A stretch of DNA of 64,000 nt from Flavobacteriales bacterium (GTDB lineage Bacteria > Bacteroidota > Bacteroidia > Flavobacteriales > Flavobacteriaceae): assembly GCA_016777325.1 (NCBI GenBank), contig JADHRQ010000002.1, positions 22,215 through 86,214 of the forward strand. The letters are read 5' to 3'. The notes below the pieces were generated by a model. That model had not been told where the DNA came from. It saw only the letters and a list, made by a program, of their open reading frames with translations, and searched no databases. Below, in pieces: positions 1 to 9,152 of the stretch. How positions within the stretch are numbered: the first letter of the stretch is position 1; each line of letters starts with the position of its first letter. Made by a program: the position numbers and the translations under genes.

Positions 1-626
1 TTAGTTTCAGGGTTAAATTTAGAATTAGATACTAATTCATCCCACTCATTACCAGACAAAGGATATGAATAGGCCAGCTCACCATTCATTGTTACAGAAC
101 CAAGATTATTTGAATGATCAATTTTTATTAAAACATGATTCCAATTTCCGTGAGTTTTTACTTCTATGTTTTTGTTATCTGAACTAACTAGATCAAAAAG
201 TGAAGGAGCTTTATGAAGTTCTGTAGAGGTGTAATAGTTTTCATTATCTAAAACTTGAATTTCAGGTCCAGTTTTAAATGGTGCATCAAATTCATCAAGC
301 TCTTTAACACCATATAATATTCCGCTATTTCCATTTTCTGAAATATTCCATTCAATAGAAAGTTCAAAATTAGTATACTCTTTATCTGTTACTAGATCTT
401 GTCCATATTCTTCGTTGTTTGTAAATATCAACTCACCATTATTTATTGACCATTCATTTCCAATTGATTCAGTATTATAAACATGCCATCCATTAAAAGT
501 TTCACCATCAAATATATATTCCCATTTTGGCGACGTTTCAGTTGAACAACCATTTAATTGAGTACATAGAAATAGAATAGAGACTACACTGGCTGTTTTT
601 AGGTAAAGTATGTTTTTTTCTTTCAT
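1..626 (-). CDS. DUF1080 (3-keto-disaccharide hydrolase-like) lipoprotein, 3' end truncated by window edge
   Basis: Reverse-strand frame not in ORF track; translates as MKEKNILYLKTASVVSILFLCTQLNGCSTETSPKWEYIFDGETFNGWHVYN..., with lipobox LNGC and DUF1080-like LFDGETLNGW, GNSG and KTGPEIQVLDN motifs; paralogous to the next gene. Confidence 0.85.
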   Translation of the reverse strand, partial: MKEKNILYLKTASVVSILFLCTQLNGCSTETSPKWEYIFDGETFNGWHVYNTESIGNEWSINNGELIFTNNEEYGQDLVTDKEYTNFELSIEWNISENGNSGILYGVKELDEFDAPFKTGPEIQVLDNENYYTSTELHKAPSLFDLVSSDNKNIEVKTHGNWNHVLIKIDHSNNLGSVTMNGELAYSYPLSGNEWDELVSNSKFNPET

Positions 627-707
627 AACATTTTGTGTTTAATGTTAAGTTATTAATTTAAACACCTGGTTAGAAAAATTATTTTACTGCATTATTACGG
701 CTTATTA

Positions 708-1433
708 CTATAATTCTTTGATTTTTATATTTCTATACCTCACTGTATGACCATGATCCTGCAAACCAATACTTCCTGTTTTAAATTTACCGAAAAATGG
801 GGCATATGTAAAAAATGAATGTTCAGGCCTTAAATTTTCATAGTAATTATCATCACTAAATTTTGATCTTGAAACCATTTTATCCCACTCCTCACCATAT
901 AATGGAAAAGAGTATACTTTTTCACCGTTAAATGTAATTGAGCCAATATTTTTCTCATGATCAACTTCTAAAAGAAGGTGATTCCATTCACCATATTTAT
1001 TGTATTTAATCTTACCAATTGGTTTAAGATCATAAAGAGCTGGAGCCTTATGATATCTGTTAGCTGAAAAGTTATCATTATCAAGCACCTGAATCTCTGG
1101 TCCAGTTTTCCATGGTTGATTAACTTCAGGAATCTCAACAACTTTGAAAAATACTCCACTATTACCACCCTTTACTATATTCCATTCAAGTGATAGTTCA
1201 AAATTTGTAAATTTTTTATCTGTTATTATATCATTACCTCTACTTAAATTATCATTTTTAGAAGATAAAATTAACTCACCATTTTTTACTGACCATGAAT
1301 CTCCAACTTCTCCACCATTATATTCATGCCAACCATTTAATGTCTCTCCATCAAAAAGATAAGTCCATTCTGAATCCTGGGAAAATCCAATGCTTGTTGT
1401 TAAAATTAAAAATGTTATTAATATTTTTTTCAT
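708..1433 (-). CDS. DUF1080 (3-keto-disaccharide hydrolase-like) secreted protein
   Basis: WTYLFDGETLNGWHEYN...GNSGVFF...KTGPEIQVLDN...GSIGLQDHGHTVRYRNIKIKEL; Sec signal peptide. Confidence 0.88.
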   Translation of the reverse strand: MKKILITFLILTTSIGFSQDSEWTYLFDGETLNGWHEYNGGEVGDSWSVKNGELILSSKNDNLSRGNDIITDKKFTNFELSLEWNIVKGGNSGVFFKVVEIPEVNQPWKTGPEIQVLDNDNFSANRYHKAPALYDLKPIGKIKYNKYGEWNHLLLEVDHEKNIGSITFNGEKVYSFPLYGEEWDKMVSRSKFSDDNYYENLRPEHSFFTYAPFFGKFKTGSIGLQDHGHTVRYRNIKIKEL

Positions 1434-1435
1434 AT

Positions 1436-2488
1436 TTAAATATTTAAAATGTTCCTTAAATCTTCATTATTTGTCTTTCCTCCTGCAAAGTCATCAAATT
1501 TTTTATCGGTACAATTAATAATTAAATCCTGAATTATTTTTGCACCTTCAGTTGCTCCTTGTTCAGGACTTTTAATACAACATTCCCATTCTAAAACTGC
1601 CCAAACATCACAACCGTATTGAGTTAGTTTAGAAAAAATAGTTTTAAAGTCAATCTGACCATCCCCAAGCGATCTATATCTTCCAGCTCTATCAGCCCAA
1701 TCTAGATATCCTCCAAAAGCCCCCTTTTTACCAGTAGGATTAAATTCAGCATCTTTTACATGAAAAGACTTTATAAACTCGTGATAATGATCAATATATG
1801 CTATATAGTCTAGCTGTTGCAGAATAAAGTGACTAGGATCATAAAGTATTTTTACTCTTTTATGATTATTTGTAGATTTTAGGAATCGCTCAAAGGTAAT
1901 ACCATCATGTAAATCTTCACCAGGATGAATTTCATAACATACATCAACTCCATTTTCATCAAATACATTTAATATTGGAAGCCATCTTTTAGCTAATTCT
2001 TTAAAACCCATTTCAACAAGACCTTTAGGGGCTTGAGGCCATGGATGCCATGTATGCCATAAAAGTGCTCCTGAAAAAGTTGCATGAGTTTTTAGCCCTA
2101 GTCTTCTACTAGCAATTGCTGCTTTTTTAACTGTTTCAATTGCCCATTTTGTTCTCTCTTTGGGATTTTTTTTTAGGTTATCAGGTGCAAAATTATCAAA
2201 CATCAAGTCATAAGCTGGAGAAACTGCAACCAGTTGTCCTTGAAGATGAGTTGATAATTCTGTTATTTCTAGTCCATAAGATTTTACTTTTCCTAAAAGT
2301 TCATCACAGTAATCTTGACTATCAGATGCCTTATCTAAATCAATAAGTGAGGTTTCCCAAGTTGGAATTTGAATACCTTTATATCCTAGTCCTGAAGCCC
2401 ATTTACATATTCCATCTAAAGAATTAAATGGAGCAGCTTTATCTACAAATTGAGCTAGAAAAACCGCAGGTCCTTTAATTGTTTTCAT
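1436..2488 (-). CDS. Sugar phosphate isomerase/epimerase (xylose isomerase-like TIM barrel), cytoplasmic
   Basis: LGYKGIQIPTWE..., VCYEIHPGEDLHDG, ILYDPSHFILQQLDY, FHVKDAEF motifs of the AP_endonuc_2/XylA-like TIM barrel family. Confidence 0.88.
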   Translation of the reverse strand: MKTIKGPAVFLAQFVDKAAPFNSLDGICKWASGLGYKGIQIPTWETSLIDLDKASDSQDYCDELLGKVKSYGLEITELSTHLQGQLVAVSPAYDLMFDNFAPDNLKKNPKERTKWAIETVKKAAIASRRLGLKTHATFSGALLWHTWHPWPQAPKGLVEMGFKELAKRWLPILNVFDENGVDVCYEIHPGEDLHDGITFERFLKSTNNHKRVKILYDPSHFILQQLDYIAYIDHYHEFIKSFHVKDAEFNPTGKKGAFGGYLDWADRAGRYRSLGDGQIDFKTIFSKLTQYGCDVWAVLEWECCIKSPEQGATEGAKIIQDLIINCTDKKFDDFAGGKTNNEDLRNILNI

Positions 2489-2489
2489 T

Positions 2490-3632
2490 TTAGTCTCTGT
2501 TTAGTTTGACCCAGGTATTGCCATTATTATGAGATTCAACAGCTTTTTCAATAAAAAGCATTCCTCTTAAACCATCATTTAAAGTAGGATATTCTCCAGT
2601 AAATTTTTTTTCACCCCTTATATCTCTTGCGACACCATTATATATATTTGCCATTGAATCAAACATTCCTTCGGGATGACCTGGAGGAAGTTTAGTAGAG
2701 ATTTTGGAAAAATCAGAGTTATAATCATGACCAGGTTTTAAAATCTTAAGAGGCTCCCCTTCACTTAAATGATTAAGATAATTAGGGTTTTCTTGTTCCC
2801 ACTTTAGACCTCCTTTACGCCCATATATTGCAACTGTAAAACAGTTCTCTTCTCCAGTTGCAATTTGACTTGCTCGAATGACCCCTTTTATTTTATCTGA
2901 AAACCTAATCAATATAGTACCATCAACATCCATCGGATTATCATCATAAACATAATTTAAATCAGATAAAAGTTCTTTTACTTCCAGACCTGTAACATAT
3001 TCTAGCATATCAAAAGCGTGAGTGCCAATGTCTCCTATACAACAACTTATCCCAGATTTATTTGGCTGAAGTCTCCAAGTTTCAGACCTTTTTGATTTAT
3101 CATGAATTATTGGATTAATCCAACCTTGATAATATTGAAGATCAACTCTTTGAACTTCTCCTATTATGCCTTCATTAATCATTTCTTTCATCTGTCTTAT
3201 CATTGGATATCCAGTGTAAGTGTAGGTTACAGCAAAGGTTAAATTTTTCGACTTATATATTTGTTCTAAGTCTTGAGCCTCTTCAAAAGTTGTAGTCATA
3301 GGTTTTTCACAAATGACACTAAAGTTATTTTCTAAAAGCTTTTTAGCCATAGGATAATGAAGAAAATTAGGAGTCAGTATAGATACAACCTCAATCCTCT
3401 GGCTTTCATCCCGCTTTAACTCTTCTTCAATCATCTTTTCATAGTCTTCGTAAATTCTATTTTCACTAAGACCTATTTCTTTTGCAAACTTTACATTTTC
3501 TGAAAAATTTGGATTAAATACACCTCCAATAATTTCATAGCTATTATGCATTGAAGAGGCTATTCTGTGAACAATTCCAATTAATGAGTCTCCTCCTCCA
3601 CCTAAAATACCTAACCTAATTTTATTTTTCAA
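2490..3632 (-). CDS. Gfo/Idh/MocA family oxidoreductase
   Basis: RLGILGGGGDSLIG nucleotide-binding start, CEKPMTTTFEEAQDL (EKP motif), GDIGTHAFDMLEYVTG. Confidence 0.92.
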   Translation of the reverse strand: MKNKIRLGILGGGGDSLIGIVHRIASSMHNSYEIIGGVFNPNFSENVKFAKEIGLSENRIYEDYEKMIEEELKRDESQRIEVVSILTPNFLHYPMAKKLLENNFSVICEKPMTTTFEEAQDLEQIYKSKNLTFAVTYTYTGYPMIRQMKEMINEGIIGEVQRVDLQYYQGWINPIIHDKSKRSETWRLQPNKSGISCCIGDIGTHAFDMLEYVTGLEVKELLSDLNYVYDDNPMDVDGTILIRFSDKIKGVIRASQIATGEENCFTVAIYGRKGGLKWEQENPNYLNHLSEGEPLKILKPGHDYNSDFSKISTKLPPGHPEGMFDSMANIYNGVARDIRGEKKFTGEYPTLNDGLRGMLFIEKAVESHNNGNTWVKLNRD

Positions 3633-4830
3633 TTTCTATTTTTTCATTTTTAAAAGTTAGAATAAAAAGAACTAAAACAACTGCCGCAAATATTGCTGGG
3701 TAAGTCCAGATTTGTGACCAGTCATGCCCTCCATCAATTACAAATTTATCAGTAATTCTTCCAGCCAATCTAAAACCAATTAACATTCCTACTCCATATG
3801 TTGCAAGTGCAATTAGTCCTTGAGCAGCACTTTTATATTTCTCTCCTGCTTTGTAATCAGTATAAATTTGACCAGAAACAAAGAAAAAGTCGTAGCATAT
3901 TCCATGAAGAACAATTCCAAAAATTAACATCCACATATTTGATCCAGTATCTCCAAATGCAAATAGAACATACCTTAAACTCCAAGCTAACATTCCCACA
4001 ATTAAAGTTTTCTTAATTCCATACTTATTAAGAAATAGAGGGAGAAGCAGAATAAATAATGCCTCGGAAATTTGACCTAATGTCATAACTCCTGCAGCAT
4101 TTTCAACTCCAAGTTCATTTAAAAAAAGATTTGCATCTTGGTAGTAAAATGCAAGGGGAATACATATTAGAATTGATGAAATAAAGAATACAAGATATCT
4201 TGTGTCCTTAAGAAGTTTTAATGCATCAAGACCCAAAATTTCTCTTAGACTTGGACTTTCATTAGTTGCCTTAGGAGGAGTTTTAGGTAAAGAAAAACTA
4301 AATAAACCAAGAGCAACAGAAACAATAGCTGCTAGATAAAATGTGTATTCTAGTGTTTGACTTGATTCCCATCCAACACCATAACTTATAACAAGGCCTG
4401 CCACAATCCAACCTATAGTTCCCCAAACTCTAATTTTAGGAAACTCTTTAGACGGATCTTTCATTTGTCTAAATGCAATAGAGTTAACCAATGCTAAAGT
4501 TGGCATATAAAGTATCATATAAATTAATATATATGGATAGAACTTGTCAAATCCAAGAGCCACAGAACACATAAATAAAAGCCCACCACCTAAAACATGA
4601 ATTATTGCTAGAATTTTTTCTGCATCAAAATACCTATCTGCAATAAGTCCAATTATAAACGGTGCAATTATTGCACCCCATGATTGTGTTTCGTATGCCA
4701 ATGCAATTTCTCCACCTGAAGCACTGAATGCTTGAGATAAGAATGTACCCATTGTAACAAACCAACACCCCCAGATAAAAAATTCTAGGAACATCATTAC
4801 ACTTAATTTAATGTTTACCGCCTTATTCAT
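3622..4830 (-). CDS. MFS transporter, nucleoside:H+ symporter (NupG)-like
   Basis: About 12 hydrophobic segments; FFIWGCWFVTMGTFL, WGAIIAPFIIGLIADRYFDAEKIL; overlaps Gfo/Idh gene by 11 bp. Confidence 0.85.
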   Translation of the reverse strand: MNKAVNIKLSVMMFLEFFIWGCWFVTMGTFLSQAFSASGGEIALAYETQSWGAIIAPFIIGLIADRYFDAEKILAIIHVLGGGLLFMCSVALGFDKFYPYILIYMILYMPTLALVNSIAFRQMKDPSKEFPKIRVWGTIGWIVAGLVISYGVGWESSQTLEYTFYLAAIVSVALGLFSFSLPKTPPKATNESPSLREILGLDALKLLKDTRYLVFFISSILICIPLAFYYQDANLFLNELGVENAAGVMTLGQISEALFILLLPLFLNKYGIKKTLIVGMLAWSLRYVLFAFGDTGSNMWMLIFGIVLHGICYDFFFVSGQIYTDYKAGEKYKSAAQGLIALATYGVGMLIGFRLAGRITDKFVIDGGHDWSQIWTYPAIFAAVVLVLFILTFKNEKIEIEK

Positions 4831-4836
4831 AATTTA

Positions 4837-5787
4837 TTAAATTGATTGACCAACTTTAATTAATAAATCTCTCGTTGCTTTAATTCCTTCAATTTCAGAT
4901 AATCTTTCACCCTCATATTCAACCCCAACATAACCAGTATATCCGAAACTTTTTACAATTTTCATCATTCTCATGTAATCAATAGTTTTTTCATCTCCAT
5001 TAGCATCAAAGTCATTTGACTTAGCACTAACTGCAAATGCCTTTGGCATCATTTCTTCTACACCTTGATAAAAATCATACATTTTTTCACATGAACCATC
5101 GAATACAGAACCGTATCCCTCGTCAGCCATACAGAAATTACCAAAATCAGGTAAAGTACCAACATTGTCCATGTTTGTTCCATAAATAACATTCATAAGC
5201 TCTGGAATATTGGAAGTAATTCTACCGTGATTTTCAACAATTACACTTAATCCAGTTCCTTTTGCATATTCTCCTAGCTTTGATAAACTATCAATTGATA
5301 AGTTTTTCCATGTTTCAACATCTTTAGAACCATAAAGATTTAATCTTATTGATGAGCAATTCATTGCAGCAGCAGTATCAATCCATAACTTATGATTATC
5401 TATTGCGATTAGTCTCATATCCTCATTCTCATCTGCTAAATCACCTTCATCATCTATCATAATAAGTACGTTTTCAACTCCGTTATCATCTGCCAGTTGA
5501 TTATTCTTTAAAATAAATTCTTGAATCGCCGAAGATTTATCTTCACTTTTCATAACATCATCGTATAATTGATTTACATATTCTAGTCCTGTAAAACCTA
5601 ACTCACTAGATTTCTCAGCAAATAAATATGGATCCATTTCTCCACCTCTAATAGCCTTGTTTAAGGACCACTGTGCAAGAGATAGCTTAAAAAATAATTC
5701 TTTTTGAGTTTCACATGATAAATACCCTAAAGATGATACACCTAGTGCACCTGTTGAGGCTAATTTGATGAATTCTTTTCTTTTCAT
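4837..5787 (-). CDS. Exported sugar isomerase/epimerase (hydroxypyruvate isomerase-like TIM barrel), probable lipoprotein
   Basis: MKRKEFIKLASTGALGVSSLGYLSCETQ signal with Cys; LGFTGLEYVNQLY, VENHGRITSN, GVEYEGERLSEIEGI. Confidence 0.85.
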   Translation of the reverse strand: MKRKEFIKLASTGALGVSSLGYLSCETQKELFFKLSLAQWSLNKAIRGGEMDPYLFAEKSSELGFTGLEYVNQLYDDVMKSEDKSSAIQEFILKNNQLADDNGVENVLIMIDDEGDLADENEDMRLIAIDNHKLWIDTAAAMNCSSIRLNLYGSKDVETWKNLSIDSLSKLGEYAKGTGLSVIVENHGRITSNIPELMNVIYGTNMDNVGTLPDFGNFCMADEGYGSVFDGSCEKMYDFYQGVEEMMPKAFAVSAKSNDFDANGDEKTIDYMRMMKIVKSFGYTGYVGVEYEGERLSEIEGIKATRDLLIKVGQSI

Positions 5788-5882
5788 TATATGTTGGTTT
5801 TTTATATTAGTATAAATATAAATTTAAATAATTATTTACGATTTCAAGTATTTATTCTTTAAATTGAAAAAAACTAAAAAAA

Positions 5883-7589
5883 ATGCAAAACAAATTTGAT
5901 GCTATAGTTGTAGGAACGGGAATAAGTGGTGGATGGGCAGCAAAAGAATTGACCGAAAAAGGTCTTAAAACTCTTGTACTTGAAAGAGGGAGAATGATAA
6001 ACCATATTGATGACTATCATACCGCTAATATGGATCCATGGGATTTTGAAGGAGGGGATACTATTACTCAAGAAGCATACAAAAGACAACCAAAACAAAG
6101 TAGAACAGGATATGTTAATAAAAAGTCATCTAGACATTTTTTTGTTGATGATTTAGAACACCCATATAATGATGATGAAAATAAATTTAACTGGATTAGA
6201 GGATATCATGTAGGTGGTAGATCGCTTACATGGGGTAGACATACATATAGATTAAGTGAATTTGACTTTGAAGCAAATTTGAAAGATGGAATAGCAGTTG
6301 ATTGGCCTATAAGATATAAAGACATTGCACCTTGGTATGATTATGTTGAACAATATATTGGAGTTCAAGGAAGACTAGAGGGACTTCCTCAATTTCCAGA
6401 TGGAAAATTCTTAAAACCATTTGAATTAAATGTTTTAGAAAACCATATGAGACAAAGTATTTCAAAGAACTTTAATGATGGCAGAATACTTTCAAATGCA
6501 AGAACAGCACATATTACAGAAGGTACTAAACCTGGTCTTGGAAGAGTCACTTGTCAATACAGAAATAGATGTATGAGAGGTTGTCCATATGGAGCTTACT
6601 TTAGTAGCAACTCATCTACATTACCTGCTGCTGAAGCTACAGGAAATATGACACTAATGCCTAATTCAATTGTGCATGAAATTATTTATGATGAAGACAA
6701 AAAAATTGCCAAAGGTGTTAGAGTGATAGATTCAGAAAATAATGAGTCTTATGAGTATTTTGCTAAGGTTATATTTTTATGTTCATCTGCAGTTGCATCA
6801 ACATCAATTTTAATGCAATCAAAATCAAATAGATTTCCTAATGGTATGGGAAATGATTCTGGAGAGTTAGGGCATAACTTAATGGATCATCATTTTCAAG
6901 TAGGAGCATCTGGAACTTTTGAAGGTTTTAAAAATAAAACTACTTACGGAAGAAAACCTGCTGGTTTTTTTATTCCAAGATTTAGAAACTTAGGTGGAAA
7001 AACTGATAGAAAAGACTTCATTAGAGGTTATGGTTATCAAGGCGGAGCAAATAGAGGTTTTATGAGTATAGCAGACAGCAAAGAAGAGCTAGTATCATAT
7101 GGTACAAGACTAAAAGAAAATATTGTTAAACCAGATGAATGGACAGCTAGTATGACTGCATTCGGTGAAATTCTTCCTTATCATGAAAATAAAATGACAT
7201 TAGATTATAATAAAAAAGATAAGTGGGGTCTCCCAACAGTTACTTTTGATGCAAAGATTAAAGAAAATGAATTTGCAATGAGAAAAGACATGAAACAACA
7301 AGCTGAAGAAATGCTTGAAAGATCTGGATTCAAGGATATATATGGATGGGAGAGTAAATATGTTTTTGGTAATGGAATTCATGAGATGGGTACAGCAAGG
7401 ATGGGGCATGACCCAAAGACATCAATACTAAATGGAAATAATCAAATTCATGATGTTAAAAATGTTTATGTAACTGATGGTGCATGTATGACATCTGCTG
7501 GAAATCAAAACCCATCAATCACTTATATGGCTCTAACCGCAAGAGCTGCAAAGCATGCAGTTGATGAGCTCAATAAACAAAATATATAG
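5883..7589 (+). CDS. GMC family oxidoreductase (FAD), glycoside 3-dehydrogenase alpha-like
   Basis: FDAIVVGTGISGGWAAKELTEKGLKTLVLERGR; YRNRCMRGCPYGAYFSSNS; C-terminal GNQNPSITYMALTARAAKHAVDEL. Confidence 0.92.
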   Translation: MQNKFDAIVVGTGISGGWAAKELTEKGLKTLVLERGRMINHIDDYHTANMDPWDFEGGDTITQEAYKRQPKQSRTGYVNKKSSRHFFVDDLEHPYNDDENKFNWIRGYHVGGRSLTWGRHTYRLSEFDFEANLKDGIAVDWPIRYKDIAPWYDYVEQYIGVQGRLEGLPQFPDGKFLKPFELNVLENHMRQSISKNFNDGRILSNARTAHITEGTKPGLGRVTCQYRNRCMRGCPYGAYFSSNSSTLPAAEATGNMTLMPNSIVHEIIYDEDKKIAKGVRVIDSENNESYEYFAKVIFLCSSAVASTSILMQSKSNRFPNGMGNDSGELGHNLMDHHFQVGASGTFEGFKNKTTYGRKPAGFFIPRFRNLGGKTDRKDFIRGYGYQGGANRGFMSIADSKEELVSYGTRLKENIVKPDEWTASMTAFGEILPYHENKMTLDYNKKDKWGLPTVTFDAKIKENEFAMRKDMKQQAEEMLERSGFKDIYGWESKYVFGNGIHEMGTARMGHDPKTSILNGNNQIHDVKNVYVTDGACMTSAGNQNPSITYMALTARAAKHAVDELNKQNI

Positions 7590-7593
7590 AAAA

Positions 7594-8133
7594 ATGAATA
7601 GAAGAATAGCAATTAAAAGAATTGGATTATCATTTGGATCTATTTCACTCTCAACAGGAGTAATCTCTATGATTAAATCATGTCAATCGCCAAACGCAGA
7701 TCTAAAATTCTTCAGCTCTAACCAAATCTCTTTTCTAGATAGAGTTCTTGAAATTATTTTACCTGAAACTGAAACACCTGGAGCATTATCGTTAAATCTT
7801 TCAAAATTTGTTGATTCATACGTTTCAGAAAACATAAGGAGTGAAGATCAAAAATATTTAATTGCAATGATCGATGAATTCACTCATATGATTTTAAAAT
7901 CAGAAAACCTAAAATCAATTGATCAAGCTGAAAACAATGTAATTGAAAAATATATTTCTGATCATATCGATAATGGAAGTATGATTGCAAATGATGGTAA
8001 AAATTATTCTCAAATTTGCGGTTTATTTCGAGAGATGGCAGTTAATTCTTATAAGGCTTCAGAGTATGTTATGACCAATAAACTTGGTTATGTTCCAATA
8101 CCAGGATATTATGATGGTAACGTAGATGTTTAA
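7594..8133 (+). CDS. Gluconate 2-dehydrogenase subunit 3 family protein
   Basis: Starts 4 bp after GMC stop; twin-arginine-like MNRRIAIKRIGLSFG; LDRVLEIILPETETPGAL; C-terminal LGYVPIPGYYDGNVDV. ORF track start 7555 overlaps the GMC gene; ATG at 7594 preferred. Confidence 0.85.
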   Translation: MNRRIAIKRIGLSFGSISLSTGVISMIKSCQSPNADLKFFSSNQISFLDRVLEIILPETETPGALSLNLSKFVDSYVSENIRSEDQKYLIAMIDEFTHMILKSENLKSIDQAENNVIEKYISDHIDNGSMIANDGKNYSQICGLFREMAVNSYKASEYVMTNKLGYVPIPGYYDGNVDV

Positions 8134-8567
8134 TCTAGTGTTCTAAAATATTCAATAATCTCTCTTGCTTCATCTTCAATTAAATTTTGATTATACATAT
8201 ACTCATTATTATATTCTATCAATAATTTTTTAGCTATTGGATCTTTCTCAAGCATCTCGGTTGGATTTAGTATCATATTCATTATCCATTCAGGTGATCT
8301 CCTATCAAATATTCCTTCAATTGCTGGTCCTATAGATTCTTCATTAATCATATGACAAGATGTACAAAGCTGATTAAATAATTTCTTTCCAGACTTAGCC
8401 AGGGTATGATTTATTTCAGTATCTAAGACTATTTCACTTATAGGCCCAATTCCTTTATTGTTTTTTAGTGATGAAAAAGAAGACTCTTTTGATTGAGAGT
8501 CACATCCTAAAGCAATAATTAAAAGTAAAAAAATAAACTTATACATTTTAACAAGGTAAGAAATCAA
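8130..8567 (-). CDS. Mono-heme cytochrome c lipoprotein
   Basis: CxxCH motif LCTSCHMI, distal Met region, lipobox LLIIALGC. Confidence 0.85.
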   Translation of the reverse strand: MISYLVKMYKFIFLLLIIALGCDSQSKESSFSSLKNNKGIGPISEIVLDTEINHTLAKSGKKLFNQLCTSCHMINEESIGPAIEGIFDRRSPEWIMNMILNPTEMLEKDPIAKKLLIEYNNEYMYNQNLIEDEAREIIEYFRTLD

Positions 8568-8575
8568 ATTGAAAT

Positions 8576-9073
8576 CTAGGTAACTATAAACTCACCCATC
8601 ATAAGTTGATAGTGCCCAGGAAATGAGCAAATAAAGATATAGGTTCCTGGCTCAGGTGCATCAAAAGTTATAGTATCAGACTCACCCCCACCCAACATTC
8701 TTGTATACACTAATTCATCACCTCCATCAGGAATATATTCAGTATTTCTTGCACCTGCAGCTCTTAGAGCGTATTCATTTACATCAATATCTTTTTTAAG
8801 CAAAACAAAATTGTGACCCATCGAACTTACAGGAAATCTTCCAGTGTGATTTAATGTTAGAGTAACTTTTTCATTAGAGTTGACTCTAATAATTTTTCTA
8901 TCAAATTTCATTTGATCATTAGAGTTAAGAGTAACAGTATTTGAAACCATGTTACCTTGAACGATTGTAGGCTCTTCTTTAACCCTCTCGTATTGAAATT
9001 TTTCTTTTGTGTTATTTGAGTTGTTACAAGAGAATGTAAATAATGATAATACCAGTATGAGTTTAATTTTCAT
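8576..9073 (-). CDS. Azurin (type I blue copper protein), lipoprotein
   Basis: VSSMGHNFVLLKK and ICSFPGHYQLMMGEFIVT Cu ligands (His; Cys-His-Met); lipobox LFTFSC. Confidence 0.9.
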   Translation of the reverse strand: MKIKLILVLSLFTFSCNNSNNTKEKFQYERVKEEPTIVQGNMVSNTVTLNSNDQMKFDRKIIRVNSNEKVTLTLNHTGRFPVSSMGHNFVLLKKDIDVNEYALRAAGARNTEYIPDGGDELVYTRMLGGGESDTITFDAPEPGTYIFICSFPGHYQLMMGEFIVT

Positions 9074-9152
9074 GTACTTAAGATTAATTTCAAATTTATC
9101 ACAGAAAAATTAAATTAACTATAATAATTGATTATAATTTATTATTAGATAA

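Noticed and set aside
968-1168. Small minus-strand ORF inside the DUF1080 gene
   Set aside because: Overlaps a strongly supported gene in another frame; no domain-like composition. The same reason applies to the other short overlapping track ORFs (for example 1144..1362, 2140..2346, 7200..7409, 10435..10647, 12472..12771, 14162..14740).
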